From the NCBI GenBank assembly GCA_024742475.1, contig JANSYI010000015.1:146075-210074 (forward strand): 64,000 bases of DNA. Reading direction: 5' to 3'. Both the position numbers and the translations under genes were made by a program. How positions within the stretch are numbered: position 1 is the stretch's first letter; each line of letters starts with the position of its first letter. Below the pieces are notes generated by a model. That model saw only the letters and a list, made by a program, of their open reading frames with translations. It was not told where the DNA came from and did not search any database. Below, piece by piece: positions 34,905 through 42,874 of this stretch. This DNA is from a bacterium. Its GTDB lineage: Bacteria > Myxococcota_A > Polyangia > Nannocystales > Nannocystaceae.

Positions 34905-35763
34905 GGCCGAGTGCAGCGAGCAAGAAGTCGACGACGTCGGCCCAGCAACGGGACGAGGCCTTGCGGAACGGGGAGATCATGAACGCGTGGCCTTGCCCGG
35001 CATACTCGCGCAGCATGGCGTCGGGTAGGTGCCCAGCGAGCGCGTGGCTATCGGCGGCGATCGGATCTTCGTCTCCCACCGCGACGAACACGGGCGGAAG
35101 CTCCCTCGTGCGGTCGAAATCGGCCAACGCGGCCAGGGGCTCTGCCCGGGCCGCGTCTTCGATGTCTCCGAGGTAGTCGGATTCGATCTGAGCGAGACGG
35201 TTCCTCGCGACCCGGTGCTCTGCATAGGCGCGGGCGCTTCCCCGTACCCGCAGCAGCCCGCTCAGGCAAACGACGGCCTCCGGTGGGGGCAAGAGCGGCT
35301 CCACGCCAGCAAATCCGCCGCACGCTTCGATTGCCAGCGAGAGCACCACGTTCCCGCCCGCCGAGTCTCCCGCCACTGCCACCGAACGGCCGCGGCTCAG
35401 CCCGCCGCGCAGCCAGGTGTAGGCGAGCCGCGCGTCGTCGTGGGCGACGGGGTAGGGAAAGCGCGGCGCCAGCCCGTAGTCGATCATCCACACCCGGATG
35501 CCCGCCGCCGCGAGGACTCGCCCCACGTAGGTGTGGCTCTCCTTGGAGCAGGTTCGAAAGCTGCCGCCGTGCACGTACAGCACGTCGAAGCCTAGCGACT
35601 GCGTCGGCGTGTAGACGTCGAGGCGATGGCGAGGCTCGGGACCGTAGGGAATGTTGCGCGCAATCGAGGTGCCGTCGCTCGGAGGGATCGACATCCACAC
35701 CCGCCCCGCGAGCGACGCGAGCCCGAGCGTCGCATCGATGACCACATTGCTCAGCGCACGCAC
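34876..35763 (-). CDS. HSL-type alpha/beta hydrolase (esterase/lipase-like)
   Basis: A 295-residue protein starting at GTG 35763, chosen because AAGGAG lies 6 bases upstream. It has the hormone-sensitive-lipase signature: VLYVHGGSFRTC for the oxyanion hole, VAVAGDSAGGNVVLSL for the nucleophile serine, GDEDPIAADS for the acid and YAGQGHAFM for the His. All catalytic residues look intact. Substrates of the group are short-chain esters or acyl amides. There is no export signal. It is the first gene of a two-gene unit with the M14 peptidase, and its start is 49 bp from the divergent acyltransferase. Confidence 0.88.
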   Translation of the reverse strand: MRALSNVVIDATLGLASLAGRVWMSIPPSDGTSIARNIPYGPEPRHRLDVYTPTQSLGFDVLYVHGGSFRTCSKESHTYVGRVLAAAGIRVWMIDYGLAPRFPYPVAHDDARLAYTWLRGGLSRGRSVAVAGDSAGGNVVLSLAIEACGGFAGVEPLLPPPEAVVCLSGLLRVRGSARAYAEHRVARNRLAQIESDYLGDIEDAARAEPLAALADFDRTRELPPVFVAVGDEDPIAADSHALAGHLPDAMLREYAGQGHAFMISPFRKASSRCWADVVDFLLAALGHASQRPPSL

Positions 35764-35769
35764 GGTTGG

Positions 35770-35775
35770 CTCCTT
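35770..35775 (-). promoter_or_regulatory. ribosome binding site of the hydrolase gene
   Basis: Read on the minus strand this is AAGGAG, 6 bases before GTG 35763. It is one of the clearest Shine-Dalgarno sequences in the window and settles a GTG start over several downstream candidates. Confidence 0.6.
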
Positions 35776-35812
35776 CGATCCGCAGGCGTCACCCGATGGT
35801 GACCGAGCTGCG

Positions 35813-36667
35813 ATGCGGCGCGCCCATACTGCATGGGCGATGTTCGTCGAGCAAGGCATCGTTCGCCACCCCGAGAAGCCCGCGCTGCTGCAGCGGGTGG
35901 TCGCCGCCCCGCGCGTCGTCGGACGCACCACGCGTCGTTGGAGCCACGCCGCGGGCCTGACCGCCAACATCTCCGCGGCGCTGCGGCGCTTGCATCTGTT
36001 GGAGCGAGGCGGGGCAGATGCGAACACCGAGCGTCTGATGTTTCAGCGTTGGCTCGCCAACAACGTGTGTGCGATCCATGGGGTCGAGGTCCAAGCATCG
36101 GGTTGCGTGCATTTGCTGGACGAACGCAGCCCGAGCATCGTCGTTGCAAATCACATCTCGTATCTCGATCCCGTTGCGATCTTGTCACGATTGCCCGCGT
36201 TCTCCATCGCCAAGCGAGAGGTCGCCCGATGGCCATTCGTTGGGGGGCTCGCGACACGACTCGGCATGGTGCCCTACGCGCGTGGAGACGCGTGCGATGG
36301 CGCTCGCGTGCTGCGGCGCTGTGAGGCGTACCTGGACGAGGGACACAGCGTCCTCGCGTTTCCAGAGGGCACCACCACCCGCGGACGGACGCTCGCTCGC
36401 TTCCATCGCGGCGCCTTCTATCTGGCACAGCGGTGCGGTGTGCCGGTGTTGCCCATCGTCCTGCGGTACGACTGTGACGAGGCGCCGTGGGTCGGGGACG
36501 AGGCGTTCGTGCCTCACTACGTGCGTACGACGGCGCGGCCGACGACTCGCATGTCGATGGAGGTGCTCGGCCCCATGCGGCCACGCAGCGGCGAGTCCAG
36601 CCAGGATTTCTGCGCGCGGGTCGAGGCGCAGATGCACGAACGGCTGATGTCCGACGGGCACGGTTGA
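35813..36667 (+). CDS. PlsC-type 1-acylglycerol-3-phosphate acyltransferase-like protein
   Basis: A 284-residue protein with acyltransferase motif I as VVANHISYLDPVAI (H-x4-D) and motif III as LAFPEGTTTRG, followed by APVLPIVL-like residues in motif IV. It would esterify an acyl group onto a lysophospholipid or similar acceptor at the inner face of the membrane. Starts at 35813 and 35840 are both possible; the N-terminal 80 residues lack a membrane helix. It is divergent from the esterase gene, and both may be controlled from the 49-bp spacer, which supports a shared role in lipid metabolism. Confidence 0.85.
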   Translation: MRRAHTAWAMFVEQGIVRHPEKPALLQRVVAAPRVVGRTTRRWSHAAGLTANISAALRRLHLLERGGADANTERLMFQRWLANNVCAIHGVEVQASGCVHLLDERSPSIVVANHISYLDPVAILSRLPAFSIAKREVARWPFVGGLATRLGMVPYARGDACDGARVLRRCEAYLDEGHSVLAFPEGTTTRGRTLARFHRGAFYLAQRCGVPVLPIVLRYDCDEAPWVGDEAFVPHYVRTTARPTTRMSMEVLGPMRPRSGESSQDFCARVEAQMHERLMSDGHG

Positions 36668-36728
36668 CGGCTCGCTCGTCGGTTCGGCCCCGCTGCCAAC
36701 GGGCTAGACTTCGGCTTCGTTGTTAGTT

Positions 36729-37946
36729 ATGTTGCTTTCTGTGCGATGCCGTTGGAAAGGAATTCCAGTTATGGCCCTGTGGATGCTCGGCTGCCCCGCG
36801 AGCGTCGTCGACGTTGCGGACCCCAGCACGGGCGGAGGCTCGACGTCGGGGACCCCGGAGACGACCGGCGGACCATCGAGCACCGACTCGAGCGGCGCCG
36901 CCGACACGAGCACGACGGGGACGAGCACGGGGGCGGAGAGCTCCAGCGCGGACGCGTGCGTCGACGTCGAGCCGGTCGACAACCCCGAGATGTACAACTG
37001 CTCGTTGATGGAGCAGGACTGCCCGCCCTGCTACAAGTGCACGCACCCGTGGGACGGTGGCAACGAAACGTACCCGATCGGCATCGGAAGCGTGTGCGTC
37101 CCCTACGGCGACGTGGGGCTCTACGAGCCGTGCAGCTACGGTGATGCGCCGGGCGTGGACGACTGCGGAGCGGGTTCCTTTTGCTGGAGCCCGGACGAGT
37201 CCACGACCGATGGATACTGCATTGCGCTGTGCGGCGAGGACTACACGTGTCCGGAGGGCAGCTCCTGCTCGGCGGGGGGCGATGGCCAAGTGGGGTGCAT
37301 GCCCACGTGCGACCCGTTCGACCCCGCATGCCCCGATCCAATCGAAGAGTGTCTGATGCTCAACCAGTGGCCGACCGCTCAGTGCATTGGCGGGCCCTCG
37401 GGCTTGCCGGCGACCGTTGGCGAGGAGTGCATGGGCTACTGCGGGGAGGGCCTCGCCTGCGTGACCGCCGATTCGTATGGGCCGGGCTGCGAGTTCGAAC
37501 TGTGCTGCACCGACCTGTGTGATGCCGAGCACCCGTGCTCGAACCCCGAGCAGGAGTGCGCGGGTGAGTGTGGCGAAGCGCCCGAGGGGCTCTCGGCGTG
37601 CACCGTGCCGACGCCGCCGGACCCCACCGCGTGTCCGCCCGAAGGCGCTGAGCCCAACTACCCGTGGTGTTCCGAGTCCGCCGGCTGCGACGAGCTGTGG
37701 GGCGGCGGCGACGACTGCGTCGAGGTGTGCTTCTGCGACCTCGAGTGCGAGACGCCCGCGGACTGTCCCACGCCCGCGACCGGCAACCCCACCGTCGAAT
37801 GCGAGCCGGTGATCGACGGAGGGTCGTGCGTGCTCTCCTGTGCCAACGGAGAGACGTGCCCCGACGGCATGTACTGCGACGAAGGGTTCTACCCCGGCAC
37901 GTGCATGTGGTTCATCGAGCTCGAGCCCGGCTGCACGCAGGGCTGA
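36729..37946 (+). CDS. Cys-rich surface lipoprotein
   Basis: A 405-residue predicted lipoprotein with a signal whose lipobox is WMLGC (Cys22 from ATG 36729; GTG 36741 is an alternative). A Thr/Ser/Gly linker covers about 25-75. The rest contains roughly 45 Cys residues in repeated small modules, e.g. MEQDCPPCYKC, CGAGSFCW, CPEGSSCSAGG and CADGxxC-like units near the end. This is a disulfide-knotted extracellular protein. A smaller relative with the same style occurs at 47548 (CPRGYKC, CPEGLACYG). Function unknown. It follows the acyltransferase by 61 bp. Confidence 0.72.
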   Translation: MLLSVRCRWKGIPVMALWMLGCPASVVDVADPSTGGGSTSGTPETTGGPSSTDSSGAADTSTTGTSTGAESSSADACVDVEPVDNPEMYNCSLMEQDCPPCYKCTHPWDGGNETYPIGIGSVCVPYGDVGLYEPCSYGDAPGVDDCGAGSFCWSPDESTTDGYCIALCGEDYTCPEGSSCSAGGDGQVGCMPTCDPFDPACPDPIEECLMLNQWPTAQCIGGPSGLPATVGEECMGYCGEGLACVTADSYGPGCEFELCCTDLCDAEHPCSNPEQECAGECGEAPEGLSACTVPTPPDPTACPPEGAEPNYPWCSESAGCDELWGGGDDCVEVCFCDLECETPADCPTPATGNPTVECEPVIDGGSCVLSCANGETCPDGMYCDEGFYPGTCMWFIELEPGCTQG

Positions 37947-38001
37947 CCTGCGCTACTCGCGAGACCGGGGGCGATAGGCGGGGGCGGAGCTTGACGGACG
38001 G

Positions 38002-38039
38002 CCAAGCACCTTTTCGTGATGGCGTTGCACGGTGCTTGG
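38002..38039. promoter_or_regulatory. 9-bp inverted repeat upstream of the T6SS effector unit
   Basis: CCAAGCACC (38002-38010) and GGTGCTTGG (38031-38039) form a perfect inverted repeat with a 20-bp loop, immediately upstream of the DUF2169 gene. A TATTCT element at 38044-38049 could act as a -10 box 14 bp before ATG 38064. The repeat may be an operator, or the terminator of the lipoprotein gene ending at 37946. No U-tract follows, which makes a terminator less likely. Confidence 0.4.
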
Positions 38040-38063
38040 AGCCTATTCTGCGTGGGCACGAAC

Positions 38064-39089
38064 ATGTGGGTCGTCAACAATCGCACGCCGTACGAGGCCG
38101 ACCGAACCTGGGTGCAGGACCGTGACGGGGCCAAGTACTGGGTCGTCGCAGTCAAGGCCACGTTCGACATCGACCTCCGCGGTCAGCTCACCCTGTCCGA
38201 CGACCCCGAGCCGGTGCACCCTGCTCCTGTCTACAATGGTGAGGACGGTCTCTCCAGCCTCCGCTTCGAGAGCGATCTCGTTGCGCCAAAGCCGGGGACG
38301 GATGTCTACGTGGTGGGCGCAGCGATTCCCCCAGCATCGAAGCCGACCGCGAAGCTCAACGTCGCGCTCGTCGTCGGCAACCGCAGGAAGGTGCTCGAGG
38401 TCCACGGCGAGCGGGTCTATCAAGGGGACATGACGCGGGTGGTGCCAGGCCCATCGCTCGATTTCACGGAGATGCCGCTCGTCTACGAGCGCGCGTACGG
38501 CGGGTTCGACGATCATGACCCCAATCCCGCGAAGCAATACTTGCACATGCCGAACCCCGTGGGCGTTGGCGTGGTCGCGACGCGTCATCGCAAGGTCGAT
38601 GCTCCGGCGCCGAATGTCACTTTCGTCGGGGACGACGACGGCAATGACCACGCGGCGGGGTTTGGAGCCGTGTGCGGACACTGGTCTCCACGGGTTCGAC
38701 ACGCCGGGACCTACGACGCCAAGTGGGTCGAGCAGCGCAGGCCGCTTCTACCTCTGGACTACGACGACCGGTGGTTGATGTGCGCTCCAGAGGACCAGCA
38801 GTTCACCCCGCACCTCCGCGGGGGAGAATCGATAGAGATCGTGGGTATGCATCCGGACGGTCCGCTTTCGTTCGCGCTCCCAAAGCTCGCGTTCGGTTTC
38901 GTCACCCGGTTCGAGACGCGAAGCGAGCCGGTCCACCACCGGGGGACGCTCTCGACGGTGGCGGTCGAGCCCAACCGGCGCCGCATGATGATGACCTGGA
39001 CTACGAGTCTCCCCTGCGGTCACGACGAGATGGACTATCTCGACGAGACCGTCATTCGCCAGAAGCGCATCGTTGGAGGGAAAGGATAG
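38064..39089 (+). CDS. DUF2169 protein, T6SS effector-loading candidate
   Basis: A 341-residue protein of the DUF2169 family: it begins WVVNNRTPYEADRTWVQDRDG, then has WVVAVKATFDIDLRG, SDLVAPKPGTDVYVVGAA, PLVYERAYGG and PNPVGVGV. DUF2169 proteins accompany DUF4150/PAAR-type effectors in type VI secretion gene clusters and are thought to act as adaptors or chaperones. It is the first gene of a six-gene run in which stop and start codons abut or overlap. The start ATG 38064 fits the family N-terminus; an upstream 16-codon extension does not. No signal peptide, as expected for a cytosolic loading factor. Confidence 0.85.
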   Translation: MWVVNNRTPYEADRTWVQDRDGAKYWVVAVKATFDIDLRGQLTLSDDPEPVHPAPVYNGEDGLSSLRFESDLVAPKPGTDVYVVGAAIPPASKPTAKLNVALVVGNRRKVLEVHGERVYQGDMTRVVPGPSLDFTEMPLVYERAYGGFDDHDPNPAKQYLHMPNPVGVGVVATRHRKVDAPAPNVTFVGDDDGNDHAAGFGAVCGHWSPRVRHAGTYDAKWVEQRRPLLPLDYDDRWLMCAPEDQQFTPHLRGGESIEIVGMHPDGPLSFALPKLAFGFVTRFETRSEPVHHRGTLSTVAVEPNRRRMMMTWTTSLPCGHDEMDYLDETVIRQKRIVGGKG

Positions 39090-40133
39090 GTGTCGATCGC
39101 AATCGCAGCCTGCGGCGCTCGAACGGCGGTTGGCCTCGGCGCCGAGGCGACCGCGGCGGCCGTGCGCGCGGGCATCAGTCGCCTCGGGCTGCACCCTCGG
39201 TTCGTCGACACCACTGGCGACTCGGTGCGGCTAGCCTACGACGCATCACTCGATCTCGACCTCCGTGCTCCAGAGCGCATGGCGGTGTTGGGGCTATCGG
39301 CGACCGAAGAGGCTCTGAAGGTTCTTGGCGGCTCCATGAAGCTTGGCCTCTACATCGCAGGTCCGGAGCCTCGCCCAGGCGCGGGCAAGGAGGCTCTGCA
39401 GCCGGTGAGCACGAGTCTGACGGGAGCGCTCGTCGAGCGCTTCGAGGTGGTCGCTTCGCGTGTGTTTCCCTTCGGACACGCCGCAGGCGCGAGCGCGCTG
39501 CAGGCCGCGACCTCGGACCTCGCTGCCAACGCGGTCGAGGTCGCGCTCGTCGTTGGGGTCGACAGCTACGTCGATCACGAGACCCTCGCGTGGCTCGATG
39601 CGACCCGCCAGCTCGACCACGACCGTTGCCGCGCTGGCTTTACCCCGGGCGAGGGGGCGGCGGCGCTCGTGCTGGTACAGAGTGGTCGCTCGCGCTCCCT
39701 TCGTCTCCCCGAGCTGGCCTCGATCGTTGGCGTGGGCCTGGCCATGGAGCCGATCACCATCGACAGCTCCGCTCCGGTCCTGGGCCTGGGCCTGACCGCG
39801 GCGATGAAGCAGGCCACCGCGCATCTGAAGTACCCGCAGAACAAGATCACCACCGCGTACTGCGACATCAACGGACAACGCTATCGGAGCGAGGAGTTCA
39901 TGTACGTGCCACTACGGCTGTGGGCGCCGTTCGTCGACGCCAATGCGTACGAAGCCCCGGCGGACTGCTGGGGCGATATCGGGGCGGCATCGCTTCCGGC
40001 CTTCATGAACCTCATCGTTCAATCGGGGCGTCGCGGCTACGCAAAGGGGCCCTACAACCTCGGCTGGGCGAGCTCCGTTGGAGGCCGCCGAGGCGCAACC
40101 CTGCTCAAACTCCCCAAACGAAAGAACGCGTGA
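39090..40133 (+). CDS. thiolase-fold (beta-ketoacyl synthase-like) protein lacking catalytic residues
   Basis: A 347-residue protein with GTG start directly after the DUF2169 stop codon and GGAGGG 9 bases upstream. It keeps the thiolase/ketosynthase fold outline: IAACGARTAVGLGAEATAAA, VEVALVVGVDSYVDHETL, FTPGEGAAALVLVQ and a final NLGWASSVGGRRGATLL. The Cys-bearing A-C-x-S-G segment is FGHAAGASAL, and the His motif H-G-T-G-T is CDINGQRYRSEE, so neither catalytic residue is present. Similar inactive ketosynthase-like proteins occur beside DUF2169 and DUF4150 genes; a structural or adaptor role in effector delivery is likely. Confidence 0.8.
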   Translation: MSIAIAACGARTAVGLGAEATAAAVRAGISRLGLHPRFVDTTGDSVRLAYDASLDLDLRAPERMAVLGLSATEEALKVLGGSMKLGLYIAGPEPRPGAGKEALQPVSTSLTGALVERFEVVASRVFPFGHAAGASALQAATSDLAANAVEVALVVGVDSYVDHETLAWLDATRQLDHDRCRAGFTPGEGAAALVLVQSGRSRSLRLPELASIVGVGLAMEPITIDSSAPVLGLGLTAAMKQATAHLKYPQNKITTAYCDINGQRYRSEEFMYVPLRLWAPFVDANAYEAPADCWGDIGAASLPAFMNLIVQSGRRGYAKGPYNLGWASSVGGRRGATLLKLPKRKNA

Positions 40134-40134
40134 G

Positions 40135-41148
40135 ATGAAGGTTGGCGTCAACCCCCCACGAAGCCCGGTCACCAAGGGGAGTTCGGGCATGGCCACGGCG
40201 ACCGTGCCGAACGTCTGCAAGATGCCCGGCCCCCCGGCGCCCTTCGTCCCCGCGCCGCTGCCCAACATCGGCCAGTCCAGCGACGGCCTCGCGAAGGCCA
40301 CGAAGAAGGTCAAGTTCGAAAAGAAGGTGGTCGCCATCAAGGGGTCCACCTTCAACAGCAAGGGGGACATCGCTTCCAAGGGCACCGGAGGCGGTCTCGT
40401 GTCCGCGACGACGCACGGCAAGACGAAGTTCGTCGCGCCCGGTTCGATGAACGTCAAGGCCGAGGGGAAGAACGTTCAGCTCCTCGGTGACCAGATGACG
40501 AACAACAACTCGAACCCGGCGAATGCGTTGACGATCGCCGAGCTTCAGGCGGCCACGTCACTCGCTGACATCGAGGCGGCGCTCGCGAAGATCGCGGAGG
40601 AATGCAATGACGACGTCAACCAGACCGAGGGCTACACGAAGTCGAATCCGCCGTCCGGGAGAGAGTGCACGGCGCTGGGCACCAAGAAGCACAAGTGCTG
40701 CGAGGACGCGATCAACCAGGCCAACAACCCGAAGGTGAAATCGGAGGTGCCCTACACCTCATCGGGGCGCACCATTGGGCAGGCGTCGGCGAACGCTGCC
40801 AAGGCCCGGGCCGATGCCGCGTACAACGCCGCCAAGGCGACGGCGCAGGGACAAGCGGCCGCGGCGGGCTTGGCGGGCGGCGCGGCTCGAGCGTTCGTCA
40901 CGACCGCCACCAAAGGGGTTTGGGCCTCGACCTACTTCGGGGGTGCGGGCGCTCCACACCTAAAAGCCGACGTGGTCGTCATCAACAGCCCCAGCAAGGG
41001 CACAGCGAAGGGCAACATCAACAAGGTCCTCGACTTCAAGTTCAACTGCGCCGACAAGGGCAAGATGAGTAAGGCGCAGAAGGACAAGTACAACGACACT
41101 CTGGGCGTCACGATGACTCAGAACAACCTCATCCATTCGTCCTGGTGA
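40135..41148 (+). CDS. DUF4150/PAAR-like effector with C-terminal PD-(D/E)XK-type nuclease domain
   Basis: A 337-residue putative type VI effector. Residues about 10-125 match the DUF4150 PAAR-like domain (GMATATVPNVCKMPGPPAP, PLPNIGQSS, GDIASKGTGGGLVS, NVQLLGDQMTNNN), which would cap the VgrG spike. An Ala-rich linker (about 215-255) follows. The C-terminus has KADVVVIN (Asp279), VLDFKF (Asp300-x-Lys302) and AQKDKY (Gln315-x3-Tyr319), the D...D-x-K...Q-x3-Y spacing of restriction-endonuclease-like nucleases. It should be a DNA-degrading toxin. Start ATG 40135 is one base after the previous stop. The next gene overlaps its stop and is an immunity candidate. Confidence 0.82.
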   Translation: MKVGVNPPRSPVTKGSSGMATATVPNVCKMPGPPAPFVPAPLPNIGQSSDGLAKATKKVKFEKKVVAIKGSTFNSKGDIASKGTGGGLVSATTHGKTKFVAPGSMNVKAEGKNVQLLGDQMTNNNSNPANALTIAELQAATSLADIEAALAKIAEECNDDVNQTEGYTKSNPPSGRECTALGTKKHKCCEDAINQANNPKVKSEVPYTSSGRTIGQASANAAKARADAAYNAAKATAQGQAAAAGLAGGAARAFVTTATKGVWASTYFGGAGAPHLKADVVVINSPSKGTAKGNINKVLDFKFNCADKGKMSKAQKDKYNDTLGVTMTQNNLIHSSW

Positions 41149-42083
41149 TGCCGGTTTCCAACGTCATGGTGAACGAACCCGGCCGCTACGGTGGGCCAAA
41201 GCTGCGCGACGGCCTGATCGTCGCGTTCTTCAAGCAGGCCCCGTTCGACGAGTGGGCCTCCGACGTGTTGCAGGTGTTCGAGCTGTTCGAGCAGACGATC
41301 CCCGCAGGCTCCCTCGCTCACATCCTCGTCGGCGCCAACGCCTCGCGCGATTGGCCCTACTCGGCGCGGACCCGTGCGAGGGCCCTCGCGCAGTTCGACC
41401 CATCCAAGGCGGCCCAGCGACGCATCAGCTCGGTCGAGGGATGGGGACCTCAGCCGGTCAACGCCGACTACCACTTCGACATGTGGGGAGGAGCCGACGC
41501 GCAGGCCATCGATGGCAACGGTGCCACCAACTACGTCCACTTTCGGTTCCCGACCGCGTTCTGCGGCGAAAACGGAGACCTGCTAGCTTCATTCGCGCGC
41601 AACGTCGCGGAGCTGTTGCCGTTCGACAGTGGGTACGCCTCTCCGGCTTTGCATTGGTCGACGGAAGGGGAGCTCCTCAGCACGCGGACCGTCGTTCCCG
41701 GGATCGCGCTTCGGCACCCGGGCTTCGATGTGCACGACCACTCCTCGGTTCGCTACGAGCTCGGGCGACGTTGCATCGGCCCGCGATGGCTGACATTTCT
41801 CGGTCACGAACTGCTGGAAACGCTGGGCGGCGTCGGTGCTCTCGAGACCGCGCTCGGTGAGAATGCGGTCGTCGAAGCGTTCGATCGCGGCGTGCAGATT
41901 CGTATCTCGACGCCGCCGAATCCCGGGGACGTCAACACTGGCGACAACCTCCCCGAGCTACACGCGTTGGCCAAGCTTCTCGAGCCTGTCACGCACTTTG
42001 CGGAGGGATCCAAGCTCTTTCCCAGCGAGGGTGACGCGTTCGAGCGCTGGCAGCAGAGGTTCCTAGACGAATGGCGATCCTGA
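41148..42083 (+). CDS. DUF3396-type immunity protein
   Basis: A 311-residue protein whose ATG overlaps the toxin's TGA (TGATG). It shows DUF3396 (type VI immunity) marks: the final third has VRYELGRRCIGPRWLTFLGHELLETLGG, followed by VVEAFDRGVQIRI and LPELHALAKLLEPV. The family is known from proteins next to T6SS effectors that protect the producing cell. Location directly behind the nuclease makes it the likely antitoxin-like partner. No signal peptide, which fits neutralisation of a cytosolic nuclease. GTG 41145 is not preferred because it gives no extra conserved residue. Confidence 0.8.
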   Translation: MPVSNVMVNEPGRYGGPKLRDGLIVAFFKQAPFDEWASDVLQVFELFEQTIPAGSLAHILVGANASRDWPYSARTRARALAQFDPSKAAQRRISSVEGWGPQPVNADYHFDMWGGADAQAIDGNGATNYVHFRFPTAFCGENGDLLASFARNVAELLPFDSGYASPALHWSTEGELLSTRTVVPGIALRHPGFDVHDHSSVRYELGRRCIGPRWLTFLGHELLETLGGVGALETALGENAVVEAFDRGVQIRISTPPNPGDVNTGDNLPELHALAKLLEPVTHFAEGSKLFPSEGDAFERWQQRFLDEWRS

Positions 42084-42853
42084 CCGCGTACGATCTCGGC
42101 TTCATCGTGTCGCTACCGGATGCGCCCGCTTTCCGTGAGGGCCTTGGCATGCAGATGCGGATGACGTTTCGCGCTCAGCCCTCGGACGTCGACTCGACGG
42201 CGTTCGGCGCGGTCGCGACTGCTTGGTTCATGCTGGCGTCGGTCGGCGCGATGTGTGGCGACTCGATCCAAGCGAACCTTTCCTCAGTCGAAGACTGGGC
42301 TGGGCCGGTCATGGGGCAGCTGAGCCTCTCGTGGAGCCTGAGCGGGGTGCGGTTGGATCCCCGCGCCGTGGTGGTGCTCGCGCACATGCTCCGCGAAGAA
42401 CATCAGCGCTTTCCTTTGTCGCGGCTAGACCTCTTCGTGATCGGTCGGCAGGGTGGCAATCAACTCGTCGTCCACGACCCGGACGCGTGGGAGGTGTACC
42501 CCGGCGCCGATAAGGGCGTTCGCTTTCCCATTCAGACCCACGACCAGATCATGTCGGAGGCACGCATGCTGCTGACATTTAGGCAGGTCCCCGACGTCGA
42601 CCAGCGCAAGGCGGTCTCCGATGCGCTGTTGACCTGGGGCGCTGCGGCACCCATGGGGGGCTATGGCATCGCCCCCGCCCTGCCCCGCCACAGCGGCTTC
42701 ATCGCAAGCAACGACTTCGAGTTCGTCGATGAGGAGGTCGACTGGCTGCTCGGCTCGTATATGGCGCACGAGGGCGCGGCGCACTCCCTCATCAACACGG
42801 TTTCCGCGATCGACCGCAACGTCCTCGAGGTCGCGGCGCTGGTCGTGGAGTGA
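42071..42853 (+). CDS. unknown protein in effector-immunity unit
   Basis: A 260-residue soluble protein overlapping the immunity gene by 13 bp, so it belongs to the same transcript. It begins MAILTAYDLGFIVSLPDAPA and has LSRLDLFVIGRQGGNQLVVHDP and WGAAAPMGGYGIAPALPRHS. I do not recognise the family. Possible roles are a second immunity protein, an adaptor, or a further effector partner. The overlap with the DUF3396 gene is the strongest clue: short overlaps like this are usual within toxin-immunity units. No membrane helix or signal peptide. Confidence 0.6.
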   Translation: MAILTAYDLGFIVSLPDAPAFREGLGMQMRMTFRAQPSDVDSTAFGAVATAWFMLASVGAMCGDSIQANLSSVEDWAGPVMGQLSLSWSLSGVRLDPRAVVVLAHMLREEHQRFPLSRLDLFVIGRQGGNQLVVHDPDAWEVYPGADKGVRFPIQTHDQIMSEARMLLTFRQVPDVDQRKAVSDALLTWGAAAPMGGYGIAPALPRHSGFIASNDFEFVDEEVDWLLGSYMAHEGAAHSLINTVSAIDRNVLEVAALVVE

Positions 42854-42874
42854 GCCCTATGCCATCATCCGCAG

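Noticed and set aside
38021..38040. possible sigma-54 promoter before the T6SS unit
   Set aside because: GG and GC are 11 bp apart rather than 10, and the -24 box is weak; the inverted repeat is the better-supported signal.
40135..41148. HNH nuclease in the effector C-terminus
   Set aside because: No H-N-H or GHH residues; the Asp/Lys/Gln pattern fits the PD-(D/E)XK group instead.
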